From Haliclystus octoradiatus (taxonomy: Eukaryota > Cnidaria > Staurozoa > Stauromedusae > Haliclystidae): DNA of 64,000 nt. The notes beneath the pieces are model-generated. The model made no database searches and was not told where the DNA came from. It was given only the letters and a program-made list of their open reading frames with translations. This document shows, one piece after another, positions 62,601-63,919 of the stretch. The stretch spans positions 13,405,751-13,469,750 of the forward strand of contig OU744453.1 in the NCBI GenBank assembly GCA_916610825.1, read 5' to 3'. The number at the start of each line of letters is the position of its first letter. Positions within the stretch are counted from its first letter, which is position 1. A program made the position numbers and the translations under genes.

Positions 62601-63476
62601 AGTTGATTGCCCTATTTTTGTGTACTGAAAAATAGAAGTTTGTTTATAGGAATTATGCATGACGGCCTCTCTGGTGAAAGCAGCTTGTGTAAATGGCCTA
62701 ATTTCATGAGTTGTTCATAAAATACAAGTCATTTAATGTTTATGGATTTAGTTCATGTTATGTTATGTTATGTTATGTTATGTTATGTTATGTTATGTTA
62801 TGTTATGTTATGTTATGTTATGTTATGTTATGTTATGTTGTTATATTATGTTATGTTATGTGATGCGATGTTATGTTATGCTATGCTATGCTATGCTATG
62901 CTATGCTATGCTATGCTATGCTATGCTATGCTATGCTATGCTATGCTATGCTATGCTATGCTATGCTATGCTATGCTATGCTATGCTATGCTATGCTATG
63001 CTATGCTATGCTATGCTATGCTATGCTATGTTATGTTATGTTATGTTATGTTATGTTATGTTATGTTATGTTATGTTATGTTATGTTATGTTATGTTATG
63101 TTATGTTATGTTATGTTACGTTACGTTTATGTTTATGGTTATGCTTATGCTTATGTTTATGCATATGTTTATGTTTATGTTTATTTAGTTGGGGAGGTTC
63201 ATAAACACTTCATGAACAGTTCATGAACTCAGCAATTTCTTTTACAGGAGTCAAAAATGTAAAATTGCTACTTTTACAAAATAGTTAAATCTGAATGGAT
63301 AAATATGCAATGGTATTTTCTTCGGTACAACAATTATTAGATAATATTGATTACATAGTTGAGAAATCACTAACCATTGTTGAATCTGATGTTTCAAGAC
63401 TGCCAAGTGTACCAAGCATTGTGAATAGAGATCGTATTTGCTGCATGTTGAGAATATCAATAGAGTCCAGCAGGCC
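17535..63476 (-). CDS. FANCD2: FANCD2, 3' portion (29 exons, C-terminal 919 residues)
   Basis: Fanconi anaemia group D2 protein. With FANCI it forms the DNA clamp that is monoubiquitinated at interstrand crosslinks and stalled forks in the nucleus. Exons in transcript order (minus strand): 63476-63375, 62476-62427, 59781-59722, 59179-59137, 56748-56629, 55775-55702, 55592-55470, 54701-54595, 52142-52027, 51483-51375, 50794-50686, 50087-50030, 48831-48734, 48344-48263, 47908-47792, 47418-47290, 45522-45404, 44284-44180, 42698-42574, 41238-41139, 40023-39901, 36089-36002, 34665-34594, 34147-34109, 32624-32550, 26030-25956, 25649-25572, 18770-18627, 17654-17535. All junctions are AG/GT with matching phase and no internal stop; the sum is 2760 nt including TAA at 17537-17535. 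Remembered human FANCD2 aligns along the whole length, for example [37 protein letters not shown] and an acidic C-terminus. The first in-window codon follows directly after the conserved monoubiquitinated lysine (human K561), so that lysine should end the preceding exon, outside the window. Introns carry two sense-oriented LTR elements and many foldbacks. Family assignment is very secure; single exon borders are inferred by eye. Confidence 0.96.
18050..18442. repeat. Foldback element with GGGGGTAACTC arms (last FANCD2 intron)
   Basis: GTTGTGGCTAGATC + G-run + GTAACTCAGTGACATTTTA at the left, reverse complement TAAAATGTCATTGAGTTAC.. GATCTAGCCACGAC at the right. The G-run is 11 on one arm and only 5 (CCCCC) on the other. 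Confidence 0.8.
18627..18770 (-). CDS. FANCD2: FANCD2 in-window exon 28
   Basis: TTTCAG|ACT..GAG|GTATAG, 48 codons. Contains [20 protein letters not shown], the most conserved C-terminal block (human [19 protein letters not shown]), then an acidic run of Asp/Glu. Confidence 0.97.
18829..19382. repeat. 200-bp satellite array, left part
   Basis: Tandem units of 200-201 bp (phase marks GGATATACTGAATCG at about 18838, 19039, 19239), nearly identical. The third unit is cut by the Ty3 element at CTCAG. In the intron before FANCD2 exon 28. Confidence 0.93.
19383..24280 (-). mobile_element. Ty3/gypsy (Mag-like) LTR retrotransposon, very young
   Basis: 4898 bp, LTRs 19383-19531 and 24132-24280 (149 bp, TGTAGG..CACACA) that differ at a single base (GGCTAGA versus GGCTTGA). 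5-bp target duplication CTCAG (19378-19382, 24281-24285) inside the satellite. The purine-rich tract next to the left LTR (CCAAGGGGAGA on the minus strand) and a TGGCGCTGCG primer-site candidate next to the right LTR (about 24113-24131) give the minus orientation. Same orientation as FANCD2. Confidence 0.96.
19762..24063 (-). CDS. gag-pol: Gag-Pol polyprotein of the Mag-like Ty3 element
   Basis: 1433 codons, single frame. Gag about 1-230; two CCHC knuckles about 249-282 ([28 protein letters not shown]); protease [12 protein letters not shown] about 331; RT with [14 protein letters not shown] and catalytic VVDDVIIYD about 639; RNase H with STDASRLKG about 788; integrase zinc finger HEGHQGV..CQPCQ about 1021-1060 and DDE core with [16 protein letters not shown] (1138) and NGRAEAG (Glu about 1171). 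All active-site residues are intact. Beyond about residue 1300 the frame becomes Leu/Tyr-rich and unlike the family, whereas another frame from about 20165 to 19962 encodes an Arg/Ser/Thr-rich tail ending at a stop, so a one-base shift near 20165 probably altered the C-terminus. Confidence 0.92.
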   Translation of the reverse strand: MTTPPSSIADSTGSSNSTQSRNESQHQTTNSYRLPSSIRAPYLDIAIDRGENFEIWSDRWSAYHEISGLKDQPLSTQLAAMKLCISTDTFKVVRNLSAADASTPANIISALRRHLRGQLNVVIERKTFNQREQQIGESFDDWLTDLRELLKTCHYCTHCQECKTEDCVLRDRIVSGIYDGDITQKLLSIEKLTLEKAIAQCRSEEAARLHRSDIKGDIEPSVHAVQKQTNKKNFTASNSKDNINDNEKCSYCGRKQHDRDDCPATNRFCGQCGKQGHFSNVCRSKSKTSKSTTRPQGQVGSILATIGRKAPSISVKIGGHVAKHGSINVTPDTGADITAAGPAILKQLCIDKNNLLPADISPKAADGHSIKAIGRFPAEFTLGGTTVIDDVYVLEGVPGVFLSWYTSRSLGIIPSHYPTPLPATSNSMDKSSFDPLLNTIDNKNSNNINVENIFNDFPDVFDGKVKAMPGEQFTIRLSDDATPFCVTTPRRIPFAYKDKLKTVLDQLQTEGIIAPVTEPTDWCAPIVVAPKKNSDDVRLCVDLSKLNRFVKRERYTSPTPAESIADISSSHAKVFTTFDALKGYHQCPLDPVSQDLTTFITPFGRFKYLRAPFGISSISEHYNRRMDEAFSGLTGFRKVVDDVIIYDNSPATHTQHVRQFLQRCRERGISLNKNKFQYAKSSVRFAGFELSSDGYTIDNNIISAIKEFPRPENITELRSFLGLVNQLSAFTNTISAAAEPLRPLLQTRNTFYWTDVHTNAFIEVKKALISAPVLAYYDPSRPTMLSTDASRLKGLGFILQQQQLDDTWRLVQAGSRFLTDTESRYAMIELELLAVVWATTKCHTFLMGLPTFDVHVDHKPLVPILNNFRLDEITNPRLQRLRMKLLQYNFKVTWVPGKDHHSADALSRAPVSTPNENDISGAQETTAFINSVLAISHADSPLDLRVSDVLHHGNHDSEYQALRQLVRDGFPDVKDSVDDALRPYWNLRHHLSIDDDLVLYGCRLIIPSQLRPSILAKLHEGHQGVYRTRQRARNIVYWPGLDSAIEQVTRSCQPCQQELPSQGKEPLCSRPAPTKAFEELHGDIGTYAAHQFLVIIDAYSGWPFIFNLGKNAPTGTVINSLRSVFCQSSVPNTFCCDNGPQFIAKTFNDFLLQWGITKSPSSPYYPQSNGRAEAGIKSMKKLISRCWDSSRSCLNADEWTKALLQYRNTPGSDGRSPAQIVFGRPVQDTLPAHRRTFDPKWQKSQHDAEEHAAAAHEKLERRYNASAHPLPSLEVGNHVAVQHPITKEWTKYGIIVEVLSNRDMDVYFVAIAVLSVAGFLQQLLRRHLRMQVRLLRLQNLPFRLQIRILQLRVVVLETAANLKDLSKRANSITIYNNSTKSHYSHKQYYASEIYYAYEIYYVSEIYYVYHSILLRLEKIYNVLADLYFISISY
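24281..25300. repeat. 200-bp satellite array, right part
   Basis: Continues the array after the Ty3 element: phase marks at 24343, 24543, 24744, 24945, 25145. The last unit diverges after 25195 and includes a stretch related to 62190-62340. Confidence 0.93.
25572..25649 (-). CDS. FANCD2: FANCD2 in-window exon 27
   Basis: TCACAG|ACA..AAG|GTTTGC. Contains [20 protein letters not shown], matching human [20 protein letters not shown]. Confidence 0.95.
25956..26030 (-). CDS. FANCD2: FANCD2 in-window exon 26
   Basis: TTTCAG|GAA..AAA|GTAAGG. Contains [20 protein letters not shown], matching the human TFQLDTRLLHHLCGHSK. Confidence 0.95.
26180..26280. repeat. GTTCATGAAC repeat remnant
   Basis: Run of TTGATGAACAGTTCATGAAC-like units without recognisable termini, just upstream of FANCD2 exon 26 in transcript order. 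Confidence 0.65.
26671..26916 (-). repeat. 3' LTR of the decayed BEL/Pao element
   Basis: Begins TGTAACCTGG and ends AAAGCTCTTACA in plus orientation. Matches 31933-32179. Confidence 0.88.
26965..28429 (-). pseudogene. pol: Integrase of the decayed BEL/Pao element
   Basis: 28429-28145: LIVPKSD-type linker and [18 protein letters not shown] (zinc-binding). 27791-27513: [12 protein letters not shown] and [20 protein letters not shown] with the catalytic Glu. 27420-26965: [19 protein letters not shown] and [11 protein letters not shown] (C-terminal domain). The part between 27792 and 28140 is badly decayed. Confidence 0.82.
28365..30168 (-). pseudogene. pol: RT and RNase H of the decayed BEL/Pao element
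   Basis: 30168-29461: [27 protein letters not shown] and catalytic [13 protein letters not shown]. 29433-28975: [16 protein letters not shown]. 28964-28365: [16 protein letters not shown] and [13 protein letters not shown]. Three frames are needed to follow the protein. Confidence 0.85.
30300..31815 (-). pseudogene. gag: Gag of the decayed BEL/Pao element
   Basis: Fragments 31815-31597 (N-terminal), 31267-30845 (DUF1759-like, [20 protein letters not shown]) and 30920-30300 with zinc-binding [27 protein letters not shown] and [13 protein letters not shown]. Frameshifts separate the pieces. Confidence 0.82.
31933..32179 (-). repeat. 5' LTR of the decayed BEL/Pao element
   Basis: Matches 26671-26916; the terminal TG is mutated to TT. 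Confidence 0.88.
32550..32624 (-). CDS. FANCD2: FANCD2 in-window exon 25
   Basis: TTCTAG|AAT..AAG|GTAAAC. Contains [20 protein letters not shown], matching human YGRLFVEAFLKQCMPLLDF. Confidence 0.94.
32996..33303 (+). repeat. 310-bp dispersed repeat, copy 1
   Basis: Starts CTGCCTGCTAGATTATC and ends TATAAACAGACAGTATTA. About 90% identical to 39040-39344 in the same orientation. Confidence 0.88.
33542..33791. repeat. GTTCATGAAC foldback MITE (copy A)
   Basis: CCCCTGCGAGAAACAGTTC .. GAACTGTTTTTTGCAGGG, interior with many TTCATGAAC. Flanking dinucleotides AG and CA do not match. Confidence 0.85.
33809..34014. repeat. GTTCATGAAC foldback MITE (copy B)
   Basis: 206 bp, ends CCCCTGCGAAAAACAGTTC and GAACTGTTTTCGCAGGGG; 2-bp target duplication CT at 33807-33808 and 34015-34016. 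18 bp from copy A and 95 bp from FANCD2 exon 24. Confidence 0.92.
34109..34147 (-). CDS. FANCD2: FANCD2 in-window exon 24 (39-nt micro-exon)
   Basis: TGACAG|GTT..AAG|GTAAGA. Encodes [13 protein letters not shown], matching human VFDSHPVLHVCLK. Confidence 0.9.
34594..34665 (-). CDS. FANCD2: FANCD2 in-window exon 23
   Basis: TTTTAG|GAT..CGG|GTAAGA. Contains [19 protein letters not shown], matching human HEEKLLYWNMAVRDFSILI. Confidence 0.9.
34680..34960. repeat. GTTCATGAAC repeat remnant with local duplication
   Basis: Degenerate units, including GAGCAGTAGTTCATAAACATT repeated at about 34880 and 34912. Confidence 0.6.
34961..36001. other. FANCD2 intron, no recognisable feature
   Basis: No repeat family or coding homology recognised; the 60-codon minus ORF at 35274-35456 has no usable splice phase. 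Confidence 0.5.
36002..36089 (-). CDS. FANCD2: FANCD2 in-window exon 22
   Basis: TTGAAG|A..ATG|GTATGT. Encodes [20 protein letters not shown], matching human [20 protein letters not shown]. Its acceptor lies about 20 nt downstream of a (TA)n tract (36109-36123), a weak pyrimidine context. Confidence 0.87.
36109..36123. repeat. (TA)n tract next to FANCD2 exon 22 acceptor
   Basis: TATATATATATATATA about 20 nt upstream of the AG at 36090-36091 in transcript order. Confidence 0.85.
36224..36971. other. FANCD2 intron, no recognisable feature
   Basis: AT-rich sequence; short GATCCGATCCGA-like runs near 36655-36715 but no gene or repeat family seen. Confidence 0.5.
36972..37048 (-). repeat. tRNA-like sequence (SINE head or tRNA pseudogene)
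   Basis: Minus strand GTAGTGGCTTATTGGTTAATG (A-box-like) and GTCAGTTCAAATCCGCC (B box). The acceptor stem does not pair, so it is not a functional tRNA. Confidence 0.5.
37050..39039. other. FANCD2 intron, no recognisable feature
   Basis: 2 kb of AT-rich sequence between the tRNA-like sequence and the second 310-bp repeat. No ORF above 60 codons and no family recognised. Confidence 0.5.
39040..39350 (+). repeat. 310-bp dispersed repeat, copy 2
   Basis: Starts CTGCCCGCTAGATTATC and ends TATAAACAGACAGTATTATG before a (TA)n tail. The two copies flank FANCD2 exons 22-24. Confidence 0.88.
39452..39604. repeat. MITE, CAGTCAAACCTGTATA family, copy 2
   Basis: CGGTCAAACCTGTTATAATGG .. TATATACAGGTTTAACTG, flanked by TA on both sides. 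Inner AATGTCCAAAATAGTATTTTC also in 13064-13237. Confidence 0.75.
39655..39860. repeat. MITE, CAGTCAAACCTGTATA family, degenerate copy 3
   Basis: GGTCACCTGTCTATAGTGGTC, GATGTCCAAAA and AGCTGGGTGTTATAGTAAG parallel the neighbouring copy. Confidence 0.6.
39901..40023 (-). CDS. FANCD2: FANCD2 in-window exon 21
   Basis: AATAG|G..AA|GTAAGT. Contains [20 protein letters not shown], matching human [20 protein letters not shown]. Confidence 0.92.
40616..40714. repeat. Short foldback with GGGAGACAC arms
   Basis: ACCAACATTTGAGATGTTGG-GAGACAC and GTGTCTCCCAACATCCCATG-TGTTGGT form an inverted repeat. GTTGGGAGACACGAGTG recurs inside the element at 52287-52432. Confidence 0.65.
40850..41022. repeat. Degenerate copy of the CAGGGTC / AGGAATCC MITE
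   Basis: TTTTCTTCTGAAT occurs twice and GGAATCTAGGATTGCAGGATTCC precedes GTTGGACCCTG, parallel to 13242-13414. Confidence 0.5.
41139..41238 (-). CDS. FANCD2: FANCD2 in-window exon 20
   Basis: CTTCAG|AT..CA|GTGAGT. Encodes [20 protein letters not shown], nearly the human SLARQFLCRVWPSGDKEK. Confidence 0.95.
42361..42520. repeat. GTTCATGAAC foldback MITE (copy C)
   Basis: 160 bp, CCCCTGTGTAAAACAG .. CTGTTTTTTGCAGGGG; 2-bp duplication TG on both sides. 54 bp from FANCD2 exon 19. Confidence 0.92.
42574..42698 (-). CDS. FANCD2: FANCD2 in-window exon 19
   Basis: GTCTAG|A..A|GTATGT. Contains [20 protein letters not shown], matching human [20 protein letters not shown]. Donor choice was decided by phase with exon 20. 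Confidence 0.9.
42846..43003. repeat. GTTCATGAAC repeat, degenerate left end
   Basis: Several TTCATGAAC units and the right terminus CATGAACTGTTTTCACAGGGG; left terminus not recognisable. Confidence 0.7.
43231..43511. repeat. GTTCATGAAC foldback MITE (copy D)
   Basis: 281 bp, CCCTACGAAAAACAG .. TTTTTTTGCAGGCG. If one C was lost from the left end, the flanks are CA on both sides (43229-43230, 43512-43513). Confidence 0.85.
43659..44115. repeat. Foldback element, TGACTCATA family, copy 2
   Basis: 457 bp with TTGACTCATA and TATGAGTCAA ends and inner arms such as TTCCTATCATGACAAG / ATTGTCATGATAGGAA. Ends 64 bp from FANCD2 exon 18. Confidence 0.82.
44180..44284 (-). CDS. FANCD2: FANCD2 in-window exon 18
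   Basis: AACAG|G..AA|GTAATT. Contains [15 protein letters not shown], matching human SQPLEELLSQSVHYL; phase fits on both sides. Confidence 0.87.
44506..44608. repeat. GTTCATGAAC foldback MITE (copy E)
   Basis: 103 bp, CCTCTGCGAAAACAGTTC .. ACTGTCTTCCGCAGGGG; 2-bp duplication CA on both sides. Confidence 0.92.
45176..45350. repeat. GTTCATGAAC foldback MITE (copy F)
   Basis: 175 bp, TCTCTGTGAAAAACAGTTC .. AACTGTTTTTACCAGGGG; duplication TT on both sides. 53 bp from FANCD2 exon 17. Confidence 0.9.
45404..45522 (-). CDS. FANCD2: FANCD2 in-window exon 17
   Basis: TTTCAG|TCA..TG|GTAATT. Contains [20 protein letters not shown] and [10 protein letters not shown]. The split TG|G codon restores the conserved tryptophan of the human LFAW motif. 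Confidence 0.94.
45877..46060. repeat. GTTCATGAAC foldback MITE (worn copy)
   Basis: CCGTGCAAAAAACAATTGAG .. CTTAACTGTTTTCGAATGGG with intact inner units. Confidence 0.8.
46502..47212. mobile_element. Non-autonomous hAT element with 8-bp target duplication
   Basis: 711 bp, CAGGGCTGTCAATTACT .. AGTAACGATTACTCACAGTCCTG; perfect 8-bp direct repeat GCAATGTG at 46494-46501 and 47213-47220. Interior is rich in GTAATTAATTAC/TAATCAATTAC and has a tandem duplication of about 113 bp (about 46670-46850). No transposase. Ends 78 bp from FANCD2 exon 16. Confidence 0.93.
47290..47418 (-). CDS. FANCD2: FANCD2 in-window exon 16
   Basis: GAATAG|CCA..CAG|GTATAT. Contains [20 protein letters not shown], matching human [20 protein letters not shown]. 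Confidence 0.93.
47564..47688. repeat. GTTCATGAAC foldback MITE (worn copy)
   Basis: TCCCTGCGAAAAAGTTG .. GATTTTTCACAGGGA; flanks GA and AA do not match. Confidence 0.75.
47792..47908 (-). CDS. FANCD2: FANCD2 in-window exon 15
   Basis: TTTTAG|GAT..AAG|GTATAT. Contains [17 protein letters not shown] and RKTFFK, matching human LLFLLEDLSQKLE..RVPFLK. Confidence 0.93.
47993..48135 (+). repeat. tRNA-derived SINE, second family
   Basis: GTTAGTGTAGTGGTTACGG (A box) and GGGTTCAATTCC (B box), then TTGGTGTCAGGAAGAGCATG and ATTAAAGC. The same body follows the tRNA-like head at 56395-56545 on the minus strand, so this is a family and not a tRNA gene. Confidence 0.75.
48263..48344 (-). CDS. FANCD2: FANCD2 in-window exon 14
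   Basis: TTTCAG|G..GAG|GTTAGT. Encodes [19 protein letters not shown], matching human [20 protein letters not shown]. Confidence 0.93.
48410..48560. repeat. GTTCATGAAC repeat remnant
   Basis: TTCATGAACAGCTCATGAAC and further units; ends not recognisable. Confidence 0.6.
48734..48831 (-). CDS. FANCD2: FANCD2 in-window exon 13
   Basis: GCTAG|ATT..CG|GTAAGA. An acidic stretch ([16 protein letters not shown]) leads into SLKNCL, just before the RELD motif completed by the next exon. Confidence 0.9.
49223..49357. repeat. GTTCATGAAC foldback MITE (copy G)
   Basis: 135 bp, CCCCTGCGAAAAGCCGTTC .. GAACTGTTTTCGCAGGGG; duplication AT on both sides. Confidence 0.92.
49579..49784. repeat. GTTCATGAAC foldback MITE (copy H)
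   Basis: 206 bp, CCCCTGCGAAAAACAGTTC .. GAATTGTTTTCACAGAGG; duplication AA on both sides. Confidence 0.92.
50030..50087 (-). CDS. FANCD2: FANCD2 in-window exon 12
   Basis: 58 nt, TTTTAG|A..CAG|GTTGTT. Encodes [19 protein letters not shown], the disordered basic linker; phase agrees with both neighbours. Confidence 0.87.
50686..50794 (-). CDS. FANCD2: FANCD2 in-window exon 11
   Basis: AATAG|AT..AA|GTAAGT. Contains [12 protein letters not shown] and the lysine-rich stretch LEKKKNDSK, a likely basic linker or nuclear signal at this place in the family. Confidence 0.9.
51375..51483 (-). CDS. FANCD2: FANCD2 in-window exon 10
   Basis: AATTAG|CTC..A|GTAAGT. Encodes [20 protein letters not shown], matching human [20 protein letters not shown]. 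Confidence 0.92.
51580..51752. repeat. GTTCATGAAC foldback MITE (worn copy)
   Basis: CCTGTGTGAAGACAGTTCATG .. AACTTTTATAACAGGG; inner AACGTTAAATGGCC is the family mid-section. Confidence 0.65.
52027..52142 (-). CDS. FANCD2: FANCD2 in-window exon 9
   Basis: CTTTAG|GA..GAG|GTATAC. Contains [15 protein letters not shown] and [10 protein letters not shown], matching human CPIFLTDLE..FLTLNWFRE. Confidence 0.92.
52200..52432. repeat. Half GTTCATGAAC repeat joined to an AAAGGGTTACCAC foldback
   Basis: TTCATGAAC units to about 52283, then AAAGGGTTACCACACACTTG (from 52287) whose reverse complement CAAGTGTGTGGTAACCCTTT ends at 52432. The same junction appears at 63955. Confidence 0.7.
52995..53215. 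repeat. GTTCATGAAC repeat remnant
   Basis: Repeated ACAGTTCATGAAAATTGAGCC ATT and TTCATGAACTGTTCATGAAC units; termini lost. Confidence 0.65.
53219..54034. repeat. Three direct repeats of about 100 bp
   Basis: ATATTGGCTGGTTTCCAACA and ACTTTTAATCGATATTTCA recur at about 53219-53325, 53563-53672 and 53955-54034. Between the last two is a hairpin built on CTTGGTTGGTGG / CCACCAACCAAG (53838-53913). All in the intron between FANCD2 exons 8 and 9. Confidence 0.8.
54595..54701 (-). CDS. FANCD2: FANCD2 in-window exon 8
   Basis: GTTAG|A..G|GTATGT. Contains [20 protein letters not shown], matching human QKLVSPLCLAPYFRLLRLC. Confidence 0.92.
55235..55405. repeat. GTTCATGAAC repeat remnant
   Basis: ACGGTTCATGAACAGTCAAG, ACAGTTCATGAACTGGTTCATG units between FANCD2 exons 7 and 8. 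Confidence 0.65.
55470..55592 (-). CDS. FANCD2: FANCD2 in-window exon 7
   Basis: TTTCAG|C..AG|GTAAAG. Contains [18 protein letters not shown], matching human DGIAINLLPLLFSQ. Confidence 0.92.
55702..55775 (-). CDS. FANCD2: FANCD2 in-window exon 6
   Basis: TTGAAG|GAA..AG|GTAGAT. Encodes [20 protein letters not shown], matching human [20 protein letters not shown]. Confidence 0.92.
56020..56064. repeat. (AAT)n microsatellite
   Basis: Near-pure ATAATA tract with one ACA interruption. Confidence 0.9.
56395..56545 (-). repeat. tRNA-derived SINE, second family, minus-strand copy
   Basis: On the minus strand: GGTGTAGTGGTTAGGGCG, then GGGCTCAATCCC, then TTGGCGTCAGGAAGGGCATC and ATTAAACGC, parallel to the 47993 copy. 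Confidence 0.72.
56629..56748 (-). CDS. FANCD2: FANCD2 in-window exon 5
   Basis: TTCTTAG|TCC..TTG|GTGAGT, 40 codons. Contains [10 protein letters not shown] and [10 protein letters not shown], matching human SALYYDEFANLI. The upstream AG (not the closer CCTTAG at 56742) is required to keep phase with exon 4. Confidence 0.92.
56931..58168. mobile_element. 1.24 kb palindromic foldback element
   Basis: Arms 56931-57459 and 57639-58168 (about 530 bp) are near-perfect reverse complements around a 179-bp spacer; ends GGGTCATTCCATGGGG and CCCCATGGAATGACCC. Direct 4-bp flank GATG at 56927-56930 and 58169-58172. No ORF of note. In the intron between FANCD2 exons 4 and 5. Confidence 0.93.
58173..59136. 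other. FANCD2 intron, no recognisable feature
   Basis: Contains a 79-codon plus-strand ORF (58796-59035) with no recognised family; probably chance. Confidence 0.4.
59137..59179 (-). CDS. FANCD2: FANCD2 in-window exon 4
   Basis: 43-nt micro-exon, GTTAG|G..CAG|GTAATT. Encodes [14 protein letters not shown], a weakly conserved linker. Supported mainly by splice sites and phase fit with exons 3 and 5. Confidence 0.8.
59255..59515. repeat. GTTCATGAAC repeat remnant
   Basis: AACAGTTCATGAACCGGTTC and AACTGGTTCATGAACAGTTC units, about 75 bp from FANCD2 exon 4. Confidence 0.65.
59722..59781 (-). CDS. FANCD2: FANCD2 in-window exon 3
   Basis: TTTTCAG|A..AG|GTTTTT. Encodes [19 protein letters not shown], matching the human YKLIGIIGAVTMAGI stretch. 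A longer shadow frame of the same DNA is open but not homologous. Confidence 0.88.
59782..60657. other. FANCD2 intron, no recognisable feature
   Basis: A short GA run near 60040; nothing else identified. Confidence 0.5.
60658..60748. repeat. MITE, CAGTCAAACCTGTATA family, short copy
   Basis: TACAGTGAAGCCTGTATAAA .. TTTATATACAGGTTCAATGTA, about 90 bp palindrome. Confidence 0.65.
61307..61632. repeat. Foldback element with GGGGGTAACTCCA arms
   Basis: GACCTGGGGGGGGGGGTAAC..TCCACC at the left and TGGAGTTACCCCCCACCC at the right, with inner GTGCCACTTT / AAAGTGGCAC. Shares the G-run-GTAACTC motif with 18050-18442. In the intron between FANCD2 exons 2 and 3. Confidence 0.65.
62190..62345. repeat. 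Dispersed relative of the 200-bp satellite unit
   Basis: TTATACTGAAATCC, CATTATCTAGATTCTTCTCATTC and AAAATTTCAAAGCTAC..CTCAGTCAGTTTTCAGTA parallel the satellite and especially its last, diverged unit at 25145-25300. Confidence 0.6.
62427..62476 (-). CDS. FANCD2: FANCD2 in-window exon 2
   Basis: ACAG|GAA..AA|GTAAGC. Encodes [16 protein letters not shown]; the RKQLSS motif is conserved in FANCD2. Confidence 0.92.
62666..63250. repeat. GTTCATGAAC repeat expanded by an internal microsatellite
   Basis: Left CCTCTCTGGTGAAAGCAG with TTCATGAGTTGTTCATAAAA, then the pentanucleotide tract, then CACTTCATGAACAGTTCATG and CTTTTACAGGAG at the right. The microsatellite appears to have grown inside the element. 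Confidence 0.65.
62755..63185. repeat. Mosaic pentanucleotide microsatellite (ATGTT)n(ATGCT)n(ATGTT)n
   Basis: About 430 bp: TTATG units to about 62875 with a few interruptions, then about 31 pure CTATG units to 63030, then TTATG units again, then hexamer-like TTTATG variants. A 5-bp unit reads the same pentapeptide in all three frames, so the long ORFs here are artefacts. Confidence 0.97.
63375..63476 (-). CDS. FANCD2: FANCD2 in-window exon 1
   Basis: 34 codons, phase 0 at both ends (TTTTTTCAG|GGC .. ATG|GTTAGT). It begins [18 protein letters not shown], matching the segment immediately after the conserved ubiquitination lysine. Confidence 0.92.
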
Positions 63477-63919
63477 CTGAAAAAATCAATAACATTAAAC
63501 ATAGTATGAGCAAATATTGAACGCTTCATAGACTTTATAGTAGTTTAGTAGTAGTATAGACAGTAACAATGTAGGAAGGTACCACTCTTCTTTCGCTTAA
63601 CATATTTTCTTTACAATGGACATCACAAATCCGGTGAAATATAGCTCACAACTTGAAAATAAGACAATTCACGATACAAAACATTATGAAAAGATACAAC
63701 CTGTTCATAATACATTATCAATTGAATCTATATAAATAATAAATATAAACAAAGGGAAATATGACGTACAATAATCACAACATTCAATGAGTAAAACCAA
63801 GTTAAATAATCAAGATCTTAGGAATTGCCATGATGTTTTTGATATTACTTACCGGTAGTGATTATGTCTCATGCAAACCTCATTAAACATGTAAAAACAT
63901 CACCCCTTTGAAAGCAGTT

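Noticed and set aside
62736-63226. Three overlapping ORFs of 117-150 codons ([10 protein letters not shown] repeats)
   Set aside because: They are the pentanucleotide microsatellite read in three frames, each giving the same pentapeptide; not a gene.
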